DNA of 64,000 bases, from contig OY783194.1 in NCBI GenBank assembly GCA_963678675.1, forward strand, positions 32,714,278 to 32,778,277, written 5' to 3'. Position 1 is the first letter of the stretch. Each line of letters starts with the position of its first letter. The notes beneath the pieces are model-generated. The model was not told the DNA's origin, did no database searches, and saw nothing but the letters and a program-made list of their open reading frames with translations. A program made the translations under genes and the position numbers. Below are positions 20,451 to 33,037 of the stretch, piece after piece. The stretch is from Xiphydria camelus (Eukaryota; Arthropoda; Insecta; Hymenoptera; Xiphydriidae).

Positions 20451-22537
20451 TAATTATTGTATTAATATATATACGCGCGTGGAAGCGCTCGCATTGTGCG
20501 TCTCCCCGGACTTTTTTTTTTTCATAAGAACGCCCGGACGATAGATCGCGTCGATCGGCCTCACGTGGACGATTCGACGCTCGTGTTTTCGTCGGCGTCC
20601 GCCGAGCACGACGGTCGATCGTTATTGATCCAGGTTGAGCGAGTAGTTTCCGACGGAAAATACGTCGAACCGTTCTTTTTCGCGGGCCGGGAGCCGCGGG
20701 CCGTTTCGAGCGCTGCGCGTCTCTCGGAATTACCATACCCGGCCAATTCGCCGGGATGTTCAAATATCGGAACACTTGGGTCGACCGATAACGTCGTCGC
20801 GAGAAATACGTCGCGCATTCTTGTAATTTATTCAGGCGCGGAGGGAATCGGGCCCCTTTGAATTCCTCGCTCGTCCTGCGGATATTCTTTCGCGACGGCG
20901 AAGTCGCGCGCGGTCCCTTCACGGCTCGCTTATCGCGATTCTTTGACAGAAAAAGAAAAAACTGGTCTTTGTCTCTCACGAGATTAAAATTAGACGCTTT
21001 TTTTCCTGCTCACCGTCACGATAAGGTAGCGCGCGCAATCTACCGTTTACTTACACAGTATCACTCGTGTCTGCGTAACTACGCGCCGGGAGAGCGTGTT
21101 TCGCGATAACGTCTCAGGCACGGAGCGGCTTGCGTTTCCTTTTTTTTTTCTTTTCCCTTCAAACGCACCTCGGACGCGCGCGGACGGAAATCGGCCGGCG
21201 TTCGCGCGATCGATCCGTCCAAATCAGTCGCGTCGTCGCGCCAGCGGCTGTTCACGTGAACGGTTTCGCGTGTGCTCGGCCGTTCAGCGAATTTCCTGGG
21301 CATAATCTTCGCGGTAAACACCATCAAGACGCGGCTACGCAGCTACAGACGCAGACGTGTGCGCCGATCGTTAGAAGCGTTAGGCCGGATTAGAGCGGCG
21401 GATTCGCGACACCGACGTCCGATCGCCCCGCGATCTGCGTAGACGCTGTGGAACGTCTGGGCGGGATTAGCAGTCGCAGCGAAGATTAGCCGTCGTCGCA
21501 TTCGCGGCGATTGGTATCGCGGGGAGATATCGGTACGGCCGCTCGCGCCGTTTGTTCTTGATCACGCGACTTCTCGATAAATCGAACGGACGCTGTTAAA
21601 AATGTCTGTTTCGAATTCACAAATTGCGTTGGAAGCTTTTAACGAATACAAAAGTGGTTAAATTACTGATAATTCGATGCGGAAACACACAATTACATAA
21701 GGAGTGTATCAGAAAAAATCACGATGAATATTGTAGAATCACAATAAAATGTCGCAAAAGCACAATATATATCGTAAATTGTCAATTGTTTTTGAATTTC
21801 ATAATTAGTCTTGTAAATCGAATTCATAAATGTGTTGGAAGCTTTTAACTACTTCTAACAATGTAACGTTATTCGGTGTTAAAATGGAAAATTGAGACAC
21901 GAGCTTCGAAAGCTGGCCCCTGGTCGTCACGAAAAAAAAATAATAATTTTATAGTTTCATAATTTTTTGCATCAAAAATGCATAGATTTTGAATTCCGAA
22001 ACTACAGATATTTATGACTTCATAAAGATCTATGGTCAATTACGATTTTCAATGATTTTCTATGATCACTACGTCGGCATAAAGATTCATGGTATGTCGT
22101 TCTTTTCCATAGGAATTTTTTTCGCTAGGATATTTTTTACTGCCACAGACGATAATTCTGTCGTGACAGCAAAAAATCCTCAGCAAAATCTACGTTTGCT
22201 GAGACTGCGAAATCATTTTTTCCCGTGTGCAGACGTCGAGACGACGCACAGGGCTTTTTTTTACCAACAGTACACCCAGCGCGCGCGATAAACATTTCGT
22301 ATATCTCGCTGGACCCGAAAAAAATTTTTTCGTACATACGTGTCCGTAAATATACATATGTATAACCCAACGGGGCGTAATTGGAAGTCTAACCATAGAA
22401 TACTATGTTTTTCTTTATACGTTAGTTTTAATGTAAGCGTCGTAAAAATTACGACATGTGTTAGTATTCTAGGGCTAATCTCGTCTAGACCGAAGTCGAC
22501 CTTGAAAAGCCGTCAGGTGCACGACTAGGAATAGTTA
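20451..22537. other. spacer, no gene seen
   Basis: CpG-rich to about 21590, then AT-rich. It contains a ~38 base imperfect direct repeat (about 21610-21649 and 21814-21853; shared core GTTGGAAGCTTTTAAC). No reading frame with protein-like composition. Confidence 0.5.
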
Positions 22538-22652
22538 TTTTCGTTATTAGGGCGTGAAGCGCTGTTTCTAACGAGTGTGAAGTTTGCCGCACGAGCGAAG
22601 CGAGTACGGCAATCACACTCGTTAGAACGGCGCGAAACAACCGAATAACGAA
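22538..22652. mobile_element. palindromic element with TTCGTTATT ends
   Basis: Starts TTCGTTATT and ends AATAACGAA. The inner arms CTAACGAGTGTGA and TCACACTCGTTAG are perfect complements around a small loop containing CGAGCGAAGCGAG. Length 115 bases, non-coding. Confidence 0.7.
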
Positions 22653-22656
22653 TTCT

Positions 22657-22818
22657 ATTTTTTGTCACTAAGTGTCAAATACGAGGTTGACGATTTCACG
22701 CACTGCGCAGGTTATTTCACGCACTGCGCAACTTTTCACGAATTGGTGTGTGAAAGATGACTTCACATGCGTCGAGGACGCCCATGAAACCGAGCATTTG
22801 ACACTGAGTGACAAAAAC
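22657..22818. mobile_element. MITE with TTTTTGTCACT ends
   Basis: The left end TTTTTGTCACTAAGTGTCAA is complemented by the right end TTTGACACTGAGTGACAAAA, with one mismatch in the paired core. The interior holds a tandem pair of TTTCACGCACTGCGCA. It begins within a few bases of the neighbouring palindrome. Confidence 0.75.
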
Positions 22819-25117
22819 AATATTCTCTCGGTGTTCGCACGAGCGAGCGCCTCTACTCGCGGCCGAGAGAGAGAGCTCCTATTCGCCGCGACGGTTAGGC
22901 CTCGTATCGCCGCATCGTTGCGCGTAGCGGGCGAGACGACGATGCGTACAACACGTACGCGATCGAGACCCGCATCGACGGCGTGTCTGTCATCGTACGG
23001 TTCGCCGTCTTTTCAGATAATTGCGTTACGGGCGAGGAGGGGGGTCACGAAGCTCACCGAACGAGATAAGACTGTAAACATGAATTTAATGACGTACGAC
23101 GTTTCGGAGGAGAATCGACTTCGAACCGGCGTTGCGGTTAGACCGCTCCCTCCGCGCGCCTCTGCTCTGGCAGCTCTTCAACTTTTTCCCGTACAATGTA
23201 GCGCCAATACAAACTCCATCGATGAGTCGTCTCCCATATCCAGCGCGGCGCGGCGGAAGGGTAACGTTATCAGGGCGGGGGGCGAGAAGGGGGGCTGTGA
23301 CGAAGACGCGCAGGGCGGATGCCGAAATCGTGCGTCGCTTTTCGGCGACGCACAGATGCCGGACCGCAGATAGGCGTCAGGAAAGAATGGGGGATCCTCT
23401 CGGAAACACGAGCGCCATTGTCCGCGGCGATCCTTAACTCGGAAGATGATCTCCGTCCCCCTGGCGAACGTGTCCGGTCGTCCTAAACGATCCTATCGTT
23501 GGGATCTTAACGACTTTTTTTCGTGGTTTCGCGCCGGGCCCCGGCTCGCGGACTTTTACGAACGCGTCGCTTTTAATTTTTCTGGTTTGGAGATGAGGGA
23601 ACGCGATCGACGTCCGCTTTATAGGATGCTCGTATCTTTTTTATCTCCTTCCTCCCACTCTCTCTCTCTCTTTCTCTTCTGTTTCCTCCTATCTCCCCTG
23701 CGTACGTGTGCACTCGTATGCGCGTGGCGAGGTACCGCGGGCTCCCTTTCCTCGCGACGGTGCGCGGTTAATTTTTTCAATTTCGAGCCTCGCGCCCCCG
23801 TTGCGTCCCGCCTAATACTTTACTCGCCGTTACTTGCGTATTTTATGAGCGCGCGAGGGGCAATCTCCGCGGTGCGCGAGTGTCTATATGGTCGGGGTAC
23901 TTTATGCGTAGCTACATATAGCTACACTTGAGCGTTGCAGATTTCAATTGAAACGTACCGCGGTGCGCCAAAGCCCCTGCAAAATTTATAGATATACTTA
24001 ATATATAGGTACTGATATGGATTATTGTGATTACGATGATCCACTGATGAATATTTAATTATGTACCTATATATACGTCCTTAATTTATTGAAGACTTTT
24101 TCCCACCAGTCGATTCTTTTTACCCCAATCGATTATTTGAATTATACTCAACTATATGTCCAGTTACTAGGATGGCGTTCTACTATTGGGACAGTTACCT
24201 TAATTCGAAAGTTCCGCGGTACATCGGAGTTCCCTCCTCTCGTGCTATATTCAGCCACCGTGTAGGGGTGCATGCGTAATACGATTGTAGAGAGGCATCC
24301 CGAGAGGGGACGGCTAGTTCCTTTTCCATCTATTAAAGAATACCCCCAGCATCCTTCGTCTCGGACATATTAATGAATACGGGGATCCTTCTCCCCCTCT
24401 TCGCTCGGCTCGTTCCCACCCTCTATTCTACATGACACCCCACGAACCGGGCTGCCGGTGTCGGCCTCCTTTGATCTCGGCGAACGCGGCGAACAGGTAG
24501 AGGGAGAGAGAGCGCGGGAGAGACTTCCCGGCCAATGAGAAGTCCTGGCCTCTCTTGGCTCTAAACTCGAGAAAATATGTTCGGAGTTTTTAGATTGAGA
24601 TCCCCGAGATAGCTTCCTCTCCCTCTCTCTCTCTCTCTCTCTCTCTTCGGCGCGCCGAGCGCTCCCAAGAACGCCGAAAGGGGAGCCTCCTCTCCCCCTT
24701 TCCACCCCGCGTCAGATCTTTCATTTAGATTTTATATTCCCGCGCCCCGGTGCAGCTTCTTACGCGCTCCTCGTCCTCGGCGGGGCAGAGAGAGAGAGGG
24801 CACCGATTTTTTAAATCATCGCGCGAGAGACGTCACTCGCGCTGCACGCGACGACGCACCGTTCATTCACCGTGGAATCAATGAATCGTGACTGACACGC
24901 GTGACGTGCGTCGAGGGAAGTGGCTCTTTTCGAATCGAATGAACTTTCTTTCGAACGATATCTGGTCAATAATTTAGTCGATTCACATATCTGACCCTCT
25001 TTGTTCTACTCTTGTGTGGGCATGTGTTAACTATATTTTTATTCACCTGCGGCGATTTCGAAAGTCACGGTTATCGAGTTGATGTACAATTGGAAAGTAG
25101 TATATGAAGTATCGGTC
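22819..25117. other. spacer, CpG-rich and low-complexity, no gene seen
   Basis: Pyrimidine tracts and a TC microsatellite at about 24617-24646 dominate. A long open frame on the + strand around 23446-23931 is Arg/Ser/Leu-rich, without domains, and is judged non-coding. Confidence 0.5.
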
Positions 25118-25331
25118 ATTTTATATGGAAAATATAAATCGTGGCATTTTTACAAGGTTTCTGGTAAATTTCGGGACAAGGCCAGTTTATTGCTACGATA
25201 ACTAGAATTTTGATAAAAGTTGCAAGCGTTGCTGTAATTTTTACTAAAATTCTAGTCATCGCGACAATAAACTGGCCGTGTCCCGAAATTTACCACAAAC
25301 TTTGTAAATACGATTTATTTTTTTCCGCCTG
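25118..25331. mobile_element. palindromic MITE, family A
   Basis: The arms at about 25148-25222 and 25240-25312 pair closely (aatttcgggacaaggccagt against actggccgtgtcccgaaatt). The ends read AAATATAAATCG and CGATTTATTT. Related fragments occur at 12804, 36735, 39218 and 59732. Confidence 0.75.
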
Positions 25332-27005
25332 CGTATTACAATATATACTACGTATACATCAAGCAATTTTTCACACACCACAAAATCGTTCTTCGAAAAA
25401 AGGTTCCACACTCCGAACACTCGGTGCGATTATTTCGAGTCGCCGCACAATCTACTTATCAACACCCCTGTGGTTATACAATAATTGTAGAACGCGAACT
25501 CCTGCCGACCGGCACCTACGCTTCTCACAGAGGCGGCGGAAAATAGATCCGGGCACTCTTTGCGTGTGGTTTTTATATTATAAATATCCCTGAGAAAAGT
25601 GCACATAACCGTACGCAGAGAGAGTCTTGCGCAGCGGGGGAATCCTTCGCGAGCGAGACCGAGTATACTCGAAAGGTATTTTAGGTGCTCTGTTGGGGGT
25701 TGTATTTCTCCCTTTTTTCTTCTTTCGAAGTCCCCCCTTCGCGACGAAGTGGTGGCGGTTTTTCGAGGACCGTGGGAGACGTGAACCGTACGAGTCTAGT
25801 GTTCTATATGCATTTTCCTTTCGAGTTTCGTCCCAGAGGATAGAAAGCGAGGCAGCGATTCGATTATCGATACGGAATTGGTCTCTGACCGCTGCACGAT
25901 TAATAGCGCCAATTCGAGATTCCCCTAATTCGCTCCGTCGCATCGATGCTCCCTCGCGCAATCGTCAGAAAGGACGTTTCCGGCGAAGATGCACTGATTG
26001 AAAAACGGAATTTAAATTGATTTAAAAGAAATTATTTGACTCGAACCAAATGCTGCGGTTGTAACTTGATCAAATAAATATTGTATAGAGTGGACAAAAT
26101 TTTGATTTTTGTGAAGAACATTAAGCACACGTCACTTTTATATATAGAGCGAACGAAAGTTTCGACAAATTCTACTTCAGCGTCTGTAACTGTATGATTC
26201 GACTGAGTATAACATCATCGCTTCATCGTTTCGATAAAAATATCATTCGAGTCGAGTGATAACATTTGGTCGATTGAACTACATTCAGTGCATAAGCGGA
26301 GGTTTCAAGAAGATCGGGAGGTTATCTCGAAGGATGCAGATACGATCGATCGAATCCGATCGACGCGGTTTAAGGTGAGCGCTCTCCGCCCTATACATAC
26401 ATATATTATGTACATTTATTTCGAGATACTTTCGCGCGAGTGATTTATCATATAACCGAGGATGGAATATTAATATCGTAATGGCGTGCTGCTCTCGCGG
26501 ATGCCGTATATATATACATATACGTATATAATACATATTGCAAACGGGACAGAGGATGGCTACCGGTCGCAGCGGGAGACCACGGCGGGGGTCCTCCTCT
26601 CCGCTGCTCCTACTACCGAGAAAGAACACGAGCTCTCCTTTTCTCTTCTCTATGCGCCCCCCCCCCCCTCGCTCCCTTCGTCTCTGTCGTTCCCTCTCGC
26701 CGCTCGAAGAACACTCATGATACCCCTTCCCTTCCATACGACTCTTCGTCCTTCCTCACTCTCCGTCCTCCTCCTCCTCCTCCTGCATGGCTAGACACGT
26801 GACCCGTATAAAACGTGGCATCTAATGTTCGCCCAGTCATAAGAGCCACCGCGCGCGACGTGGCGCTTCGTGAGGAGCTGCTGCAGGGGCTTGAAGGATG
26901 TGTTTAAGGAAATTTATAGTCGTGGGAATATTTCTAAATACACGTACGAGTTTATATGCCGATGCGCGAGTACCGATGATAACGTTAACACTTGTACTGT
27001 ATTTT
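25332..27005. other. spacer, no gene seen
   Basis: Mixed composition, with a C run near 26659 and pyrimidine-rich DNA around 26630-26790. No supported coding segment. Confidence 0.5.
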
Positions 27006-27232
27006 ACAAAAAGAAAAAGAATTAATCTCGGATCTACTGAGAATTACTTGCAATGTCACAAGTAATTATTTATTTATATCAATGAAATTTTTCAACACGT
27101 CGTTTTGATCTCATCCTTACAATCGTGTGAAATACATAGCATGAGATTGTGAGGAAGAAATATCAAATTAATGTGTGAAACAATCTAATTGATCTAAATA
27201 AATAATTACTCGCGATCCTGCAATTACGTTAC
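27006..27232. mobile_element. MITE, family E (partial right end)
   Basis: Shares agaaaaagaatt, ggatctactgagaattactt and aataattactcgcgatcctgc with the better copy at 49659-49912. The right terminus is lost. Confidence 0.55.
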
Positions 27233-30094
27233 GCCACACGTTAGAATTTTTCACGAGACCTCGCGAATGGGCTGATGAGACGAAGTCTTCGTTATCCTTT
27301 CGTAATGATTTTCACGTATTTACTTATACTCGAAGGGATAACAGAGAGCAACGCGAATCGCGAAATCGTATACGAGTATTATAGGTGGTCTCGAGCGCGA
27401 AGACTCGTCCGTCCTCGGTTTCGAAAATCAATGTAATATATTCCTCCCCGAGGGTCTCCCGGGGTTATACGGAGAGCAACCTGTAATTTCGACACGAATG
27501 GACGAACGCGCCCCGATAATATGGGAACCGGCATAGGCAGAGGTATACCGTTCATTTCCATAATTCGTTCTTTAAGAATTATTTTTAATAGGCCCCTGGC
27601 GCCGGAGACCGGCAAACAAACGAGTGCGGACCGGGCGTCGGTCGATCGGGGTCCCCGAGACCCCGAGGTAGACCGCGCGCGCCATGAAAGTCAGATCTCG
27701 CGGCGTTGCGTGGGGTGGTTCTGTAGGCAAGGTCAAAAATAAACACTACGCCAGGGCGCGCCGTGCGTTTTGACAAACGAGCCCTCGCTCTTCGACTCGC
27801 TCCTTTTCCACGACTACTTGTGTATTTCCTCTTTCGCACCTTCGAACCCCTTCCTTCGTGAAAATGTTCTTCCCGGAATTTAGTTTAATACTAATTTTTG
27901 TAAATTGCAGATTCGAAAAATTTGGACAAATTTATCAACCCCGTATTTTTTCGTTTTTTATTTTCCGTCTTATTTGAGCTGGAAAACGACATTATGAAAT
28001 GCAGCCACGTCACCGTCTAGTAAAACTATCTCCCTCGCACTCATTGCTCTTGGCATAAGTGCGTTTCTCTGGATTTTCGATGACGTCGCAATCTTATACA
28101 GAAAAAGGCACTTGTAACTGCGAATAATTATTTTCTCGGATCGTTTCTCCTTTGTTTGTGTTGTTGCACATATGTATATTCAAATTACATGAAAACATAG
28201 ATTTCTTTATATTGAAAGCAAACTTTTGGCGAGACGTATAATTGCGCGAAAGGGGTCCGAATCGAAATATAAGCAACAGTTCAAAAGTGAATTATCTGCC
28301 CGAAAAGGGCGCAACGTCTTCAACCGCAATTCCGTTTCCTCAATTGGGGGTTTGCCGTTCCAATTTCTGCCACCCGATATCCGAAAGGATCAGCGGTCTG
28401 CGGGCTAGGCGTGGAAGAGGGAGCGCGAGGGAGGGGGAAAGAGGGCGACGAGAGACGCGCGGAGGGGGAGAGCTCTTCCCGAAAAAGATCCTAATCTTCG
28501 TCCTTAACCCGCCCACGAGAGTCGATAATTAATCACGAATTTCACACCTCGCTTCTCCCGGATGAAAAAACCATGGACCATAGGACACCGCTCCTCGTAT
28601 CCTGGCAGGGCCGGGGCTTCGCGAGGACGCGGCGTGAATAGAGAGCGGGAGCTGCTCCGTGAAAACACCTCGCCACCACCACGGAGCTCCGCGACGCCGC
28701 GACGAATCGGTAAACTGGGCCCGCATTGACAAATGATTCCAAGTTTCACGGAGGGAAACAGCGGCCGAGGACCTCCCACATAGCAGCGGAGGCGAAGACG
28801 CGACCGGATCCCTCGCGGAGGAAGGAGCAGGCTCGCCTGCCCTGACGATATTTTTTTTTACCCCGTCAACCGTTTCCTGTCGCGGCCGAAGCCACGCCGG
28901 GCGATCGGCAAATAAAATCCGTCGGATCGCGACTGCCCGCGTTAATTTTCGACAACGAGAAGCGGTGGTACGATCGAAATTTGTCTTCCTCGCATTTTTA
29001 ACGTACACGTTGCGATACGAGAACGCGAGGAATGCGAAATACAGCGGCATTGGATCGCGCGTTCCCGATAATTATCTTTCGCCAAACGCGCGCGCCGTGT
29101 AATACGAGAACACCTGTACCACGCGTACCGCATCGTCTGCGACACTTGTGCAAACGGCGGCGGTGAGTTTATTGCACGTAGAACCGCAACTTTGTTTCCG
29201 AGGCAACTGTGTACCGGTTATCTCGGCGAGACTACCGTCGCGTTATTTGAGATATTTATTCATAAATCTTTCGCAAAATCGAGTGGAGAGAAGTCGACTC
29301 GTTCCCGCCTCCTTCTTATCTCTCGCGATCGTCTCGCGCCGTGAAACCGTTTCTTCCTCTCGCGTGATGACGATCAGCGCGCCGTAGAGCGACTTGTTCT
29401 CGGAAAACGAATAATCTCGACATCGGGCCACGCGCCGAGAGTCACGCGGGGATGGCTCGCGCGTCCCGTCGCGGATTCGCGCACGGCGGAGGTCAAAACG
29501 GGTCCTTCTCCCGCGGAGTTTGCCGCACCTCGGTAGGGGGTCGGCCGGGATGAGCAGCCGCGTTCCGTGCACCGCACCGCGTCGGCTAGAGCGCGCTCGA
29601 GAACCGGATGGTGTATGGTGGTTTTTACGGGGCGTTCTCGAGGCTGCCACGGGATACCGTAGCATGCCACACACAACGCGACACCTCTCCCGAGTGACCA
29701 AGGAGAGGACTCGAGGAGGACCACACACGAAGGATTCCCCCACCTGGTTGTCGCCTCTGTCCCTTCCTCCTCCGACGCGGAGAGGGAAGAATCGAGAGGG
29801 AGAAAAAATCTGGCTTAACCGGCGATCGCGCTCTGCTTCGCGATTAGCCACGGGGCCTCGAGGAAGAAACGGGATGAAAACTGAATTTAGAAGCTTACAG
29901 AAGCGTAATGGACCTCGTTATACGCTTCGTCTCGGCCTGGTGACGTCGTTTTCCGTGCGGGTTTCCTCTCGCGCGTCCCCGCCGCGAGTTCTCTCGTGAT
30001 TTTCGTTCGGTGACGTCACTTTGGCGCGATTGTTGCAATTCTCGTTGCCCTTAGCGAATAACAAGATTCAGGGGAGCTTGAGAATTCGGTTCTG
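27233..30094. other. spacer with a family D repeat copy at about 27890-28160
   Basis: The repeat (attgcagattcg, aagtgcgtttctctg, cgatgacgtcgcaatctt) recurs near 30100 and 52140. The rest is CpG-rich with no convincing frame. The longer open frames between 28.5 and 29.9 kb on both strands are Arg-rich and mutually overlapping. Confidence 0.5.
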
Positions 30095-30300
30095 GCACTT
30101 TTTTTATATTGCAGATTCACACAATTGGGGCAAAATTATCTACTCGGTATTTTTTCATTTTTCATCTTCCGCCTTGTCCGAGCTGGATAACGATGTTTTG
30201 AGATGCAGCTGCATCATGGTCCGGTCAGTAAGACTTCTCCATTGCACTTGTTGCTCGGCATAAGTGCGTCTCTCTGCTTTTCCGATGACGTCACGATCGT
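30095..30300. repeat. family D repeat copy 2
   Basis: Matches 27890-28160 and 52140-52400 over attgcagattc, ataagtgcgtctctctg and cgatgacgtcacgatc. The continuation (aactcggcgaataattatc) reappears at about 30635, so the copy has probably been split by about 330 bases of insertion. Confidence 0.6.
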
Positions 30301-30719
30301 GCAGACCCGAATAGACAAATGTACATAAATTGTACAGTAACTCAAGGTTATGTGCCTTATGAGTCATCGCAAAGCAAGCATATTAGAGTCACTAAATGAT
30401 TTCAAACTAATACAAATAAAATGTTAAATATTCATTTAATATACATGCAACATTTTTAGTAGACATGTTCCTGCAATAAATACAGCGATTAATTTGAATC
30501 ACATTATAATGTAATCTAACAATTTTTTGAAGAACAATTTTTTTTTATAAACTCACGCGGCAGAATAGACATAGACCAATTATTGTAGTTTGTATGAATG
30601 TTGTGACGATCATACAAGTCGATTCGGGGAGAGAAACGCACCTATAACTCGGCGAATAATTATCTTTTCGGATATTGTTTCTTTTTCATTTATTATTGAA
30701 TATATATCGTACATCTCTC

Positions 30720-30941
30720 CAGTTCAATACCGCCATAACTGCGAAATTTTAATTTTTGATTTTATGACGATTATTGCAGTGCTAACATATTGGACTTTGA
30801 ACAAAAATACAGCCACAAGTGGTTAAGTTTTAAAATATGCCATATTTTTGCATATATGGCCCTATGAATTCCGATCTAGCATTGTTTCATTTCCTTCTTA
30901 TTCAAAATTATATAATTTACACTTGTGGCGGTATTGAATTG
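30720..30941. mobile_element. MITE with CAGTTCAATACCGCCA ends
   Basis: Left CAGTTCAATACCGCCATAAC; the right end is its complement with two or three mismatches (TGTGGCGGTATTGAATTG). Length 222 bases, AT-rich, non-coding. Confidence 0.75.
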
Positions 30942-32861
30942 GATGTACGATATACGGATAACAAATTAAATTTTTAAATATTTTTTTTTTATATCAACAC
31001 CGAATTCTCGGCCGGCCCGCGACAGTCGAACCTCTCGCTGTACCGGCAAATGTAAATTTTTCTCCACCAACCTTGAGGATTTTATACTTCGTAATATATG
31101 TCGCAAAAATACGTTTATACTTTTTCCTGAGGTCACGAACCGAGCCTCGGACTCCGCCTCGCGCGGGAGGACCGCGTGCCGCCGGAGATGTTTACGAGAG
31201 TTCTCCGCGGGAGAAAAATATATGACGCGTATATATATACAACGCGCGCGCGCGAGAGAGAGAAAGTATAGGAGTAGGAGTGAGATACGGAGGAGAGCAG
31301 AGCGTATTCTCCGCGAGGGGGATTTATGAGAGTTGAAAAGGTCGCCCGGCGGCTTCCTGGCGGGGGGTTCACCGCATTGTTGCTAATTGCACGCCACACC
31401 GGCAGCAGCCGCGATGGTGGTCCCCCCGTTGTCGAACCGCTTCTGGCACTGGATCCGTATGGAGAGAATGAGAGAGTCCTCCCCCTCGGTCATCTTCTCT
31501 CGACGGTGGTGCCCGAGGAGAAACCCCGTTACCCCGCCACCTACGAAAGCAACCGCAAAAGAGCGCGCCCGTAACAGCGAGGCTGTTTTTGCAAGGGAAA
31601 AGGTCCGGCCAACCAAAACATCGCATTGTCCTGTTTATAGTCTGTTTTGGGTCCCCCGCAACCTCCAACGGGTGGTCCAAGGTCCTTTGCGCGGGCGCGT
31701 CTCGGGACGCGGTCCCAATAGTGAACAAAGTTTGCCGGTCAGCGCGCGGTAAGAGGACCCGCGCTATATCGCCGGGATTTACTTTTCCTCCGTGCCGCGC
31801 GCGCCCGACCGTTGCAACGTTGCACGCGCGCGGGAAAAACCCAGTTTACCGCAGCCTGCAGCCGCGCGAGTACACGCAAACCCGTGGAGGCACACGGTCC
31901 AAAGCAGATTCCCACGTGGGACGCGGAGAGGATGCGGGCCGAAAATATGCAAATGACCCGACAATTCCTTCCTCCTCGCCTCGTACCCACTTGCGACGGG
32001 GTCCCACAGCCGAACGAGCGCGCTAGGAATCATTACCATACCCATCCTGCGCACCACACGCGAAACCTGTCCGCTTTCCCTGTGCCGCGTCGCGACGCCA
32101 CGGCCCTCGTATTTCCTTTCCTTCGGCGGGGGGAGCCTCTCCCCCGGTCGCGCTCACCCCTGTGTCGCCGTCACGACGCGCGTCCCGGGAAAGGATGTAT
32201 TCGCCGCGTCAACGGTCCTGCACCAGGATACCGGTTTCCTTGTTCCCGGCGCGGGACGTTTCGTCCGAGAATGGGGTCCCGGTTGCCGGGTTCTTTGTCT
32301 AGGCGAGATTAGGAGACGTTCGAATCGCTCGGGGAGCCCGATCTAACGGTTCCCGCGGGCCGAAAGTTCATAGGTGATAGGACCTTTTTCTTCCCTCTTT
32401 TCTAGCGTCCCGCGACGCGGAGTCGCCAACGGACGCTCCCGGGATCACGGACGTTTCTAGACGGGACGGGAGTTTCGGGGGCCGTTTCGTACGTTGGCGC
32501 GAAACGAGCTAAAGACGGCGGATTCGCTCGGCCTCTGCGAGGGCGGGAGAGAGAAAACGCATCCTTTGTGCGCGAAGAAAAAGGATTTGTAATTTGTAGC
32601 GTATCCCAGTAAGAGTGATCTTACTTTTTAAAGTTCGTAACAGTATAAATATGGTATTTACCCGACCCGAAAAACAAGTTTTTTTTTGAGTTGATACTGT
32701 TTTGATCTAGGTGTGCGATATATTAACCGAAGATTGATAAATTCTACCGTTTAGGATATTGTGGATATAACGCATCTTTCTCACCTCTAAGCGGAGAGGT
32801 TCTTCTATATATTTTGTATATAATCCTATGTGTGGTTTTGGTCATATATGGGTTATCAGTG
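30942..32861. other. spacer, CpG-rich, no gene seen
   Basis: GC-rich DNA from about 31.1 to 32.6 kb with several overlapping Arg/Pro/Ala-rich frames on both strands. None has a domain, a plausible start and splice signals together. Confidence 0.5.
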
Positions 32862-32956
32862 ATTTCTATATTAATCATATAAGGACTATATACATATTTT
32901 CGAATGTTTGCATAATACATATAATATATAGTCTTTATATGATTAATATAGAAAAT
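32862..32956. mobile_element. family B hairpin fragment
   Basis: ATTTCTATATTAATCATATA at the left is complemented by TATATGATTAATATAGAAAA at the right, with a ~30 base loop. Related AT-rich sequence occurs at 35790-35990, 36655-37004 and 38063-38279. Confidence 0.65.
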
Positions 32957-32957
32957 A

Positions 32958-33037
32958 TTGGGTTGTCCGGAAAGTTCGTGTCGTTTTTTAAGAAAAATTC
33001 AAATCGAAAATCGACACGAACTTTCCGGACAACCCAA
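32958..33037. mobile_element. 80 bp mariner-type palindrome with TA duplication
   Basis: Starts TTGGGTTGTCCGGAAAGTTC and ends in the exact complement GAACTTTCCGGACAACCCAA, flanked by TA at 32956-32957 and 33038-33039. Ends beginning TTGGGTTGTCC with TA duplication are typical of mariner elements. Here the two ends are joined with almost nothing between. Confidence 0.85.

Noticed and set aside
23446..23931. 161-codon + strand frame
   Set aside because: Driven by a pyrimidine tract (Ser/Leu/Phe run); no domain or splice signals.
29243..29851. 202-codon - strand frame
   Set aside because: Arg-rich frame in CpG-rich DNA with an equally long frame on the opposite strand and no recognisable domain.
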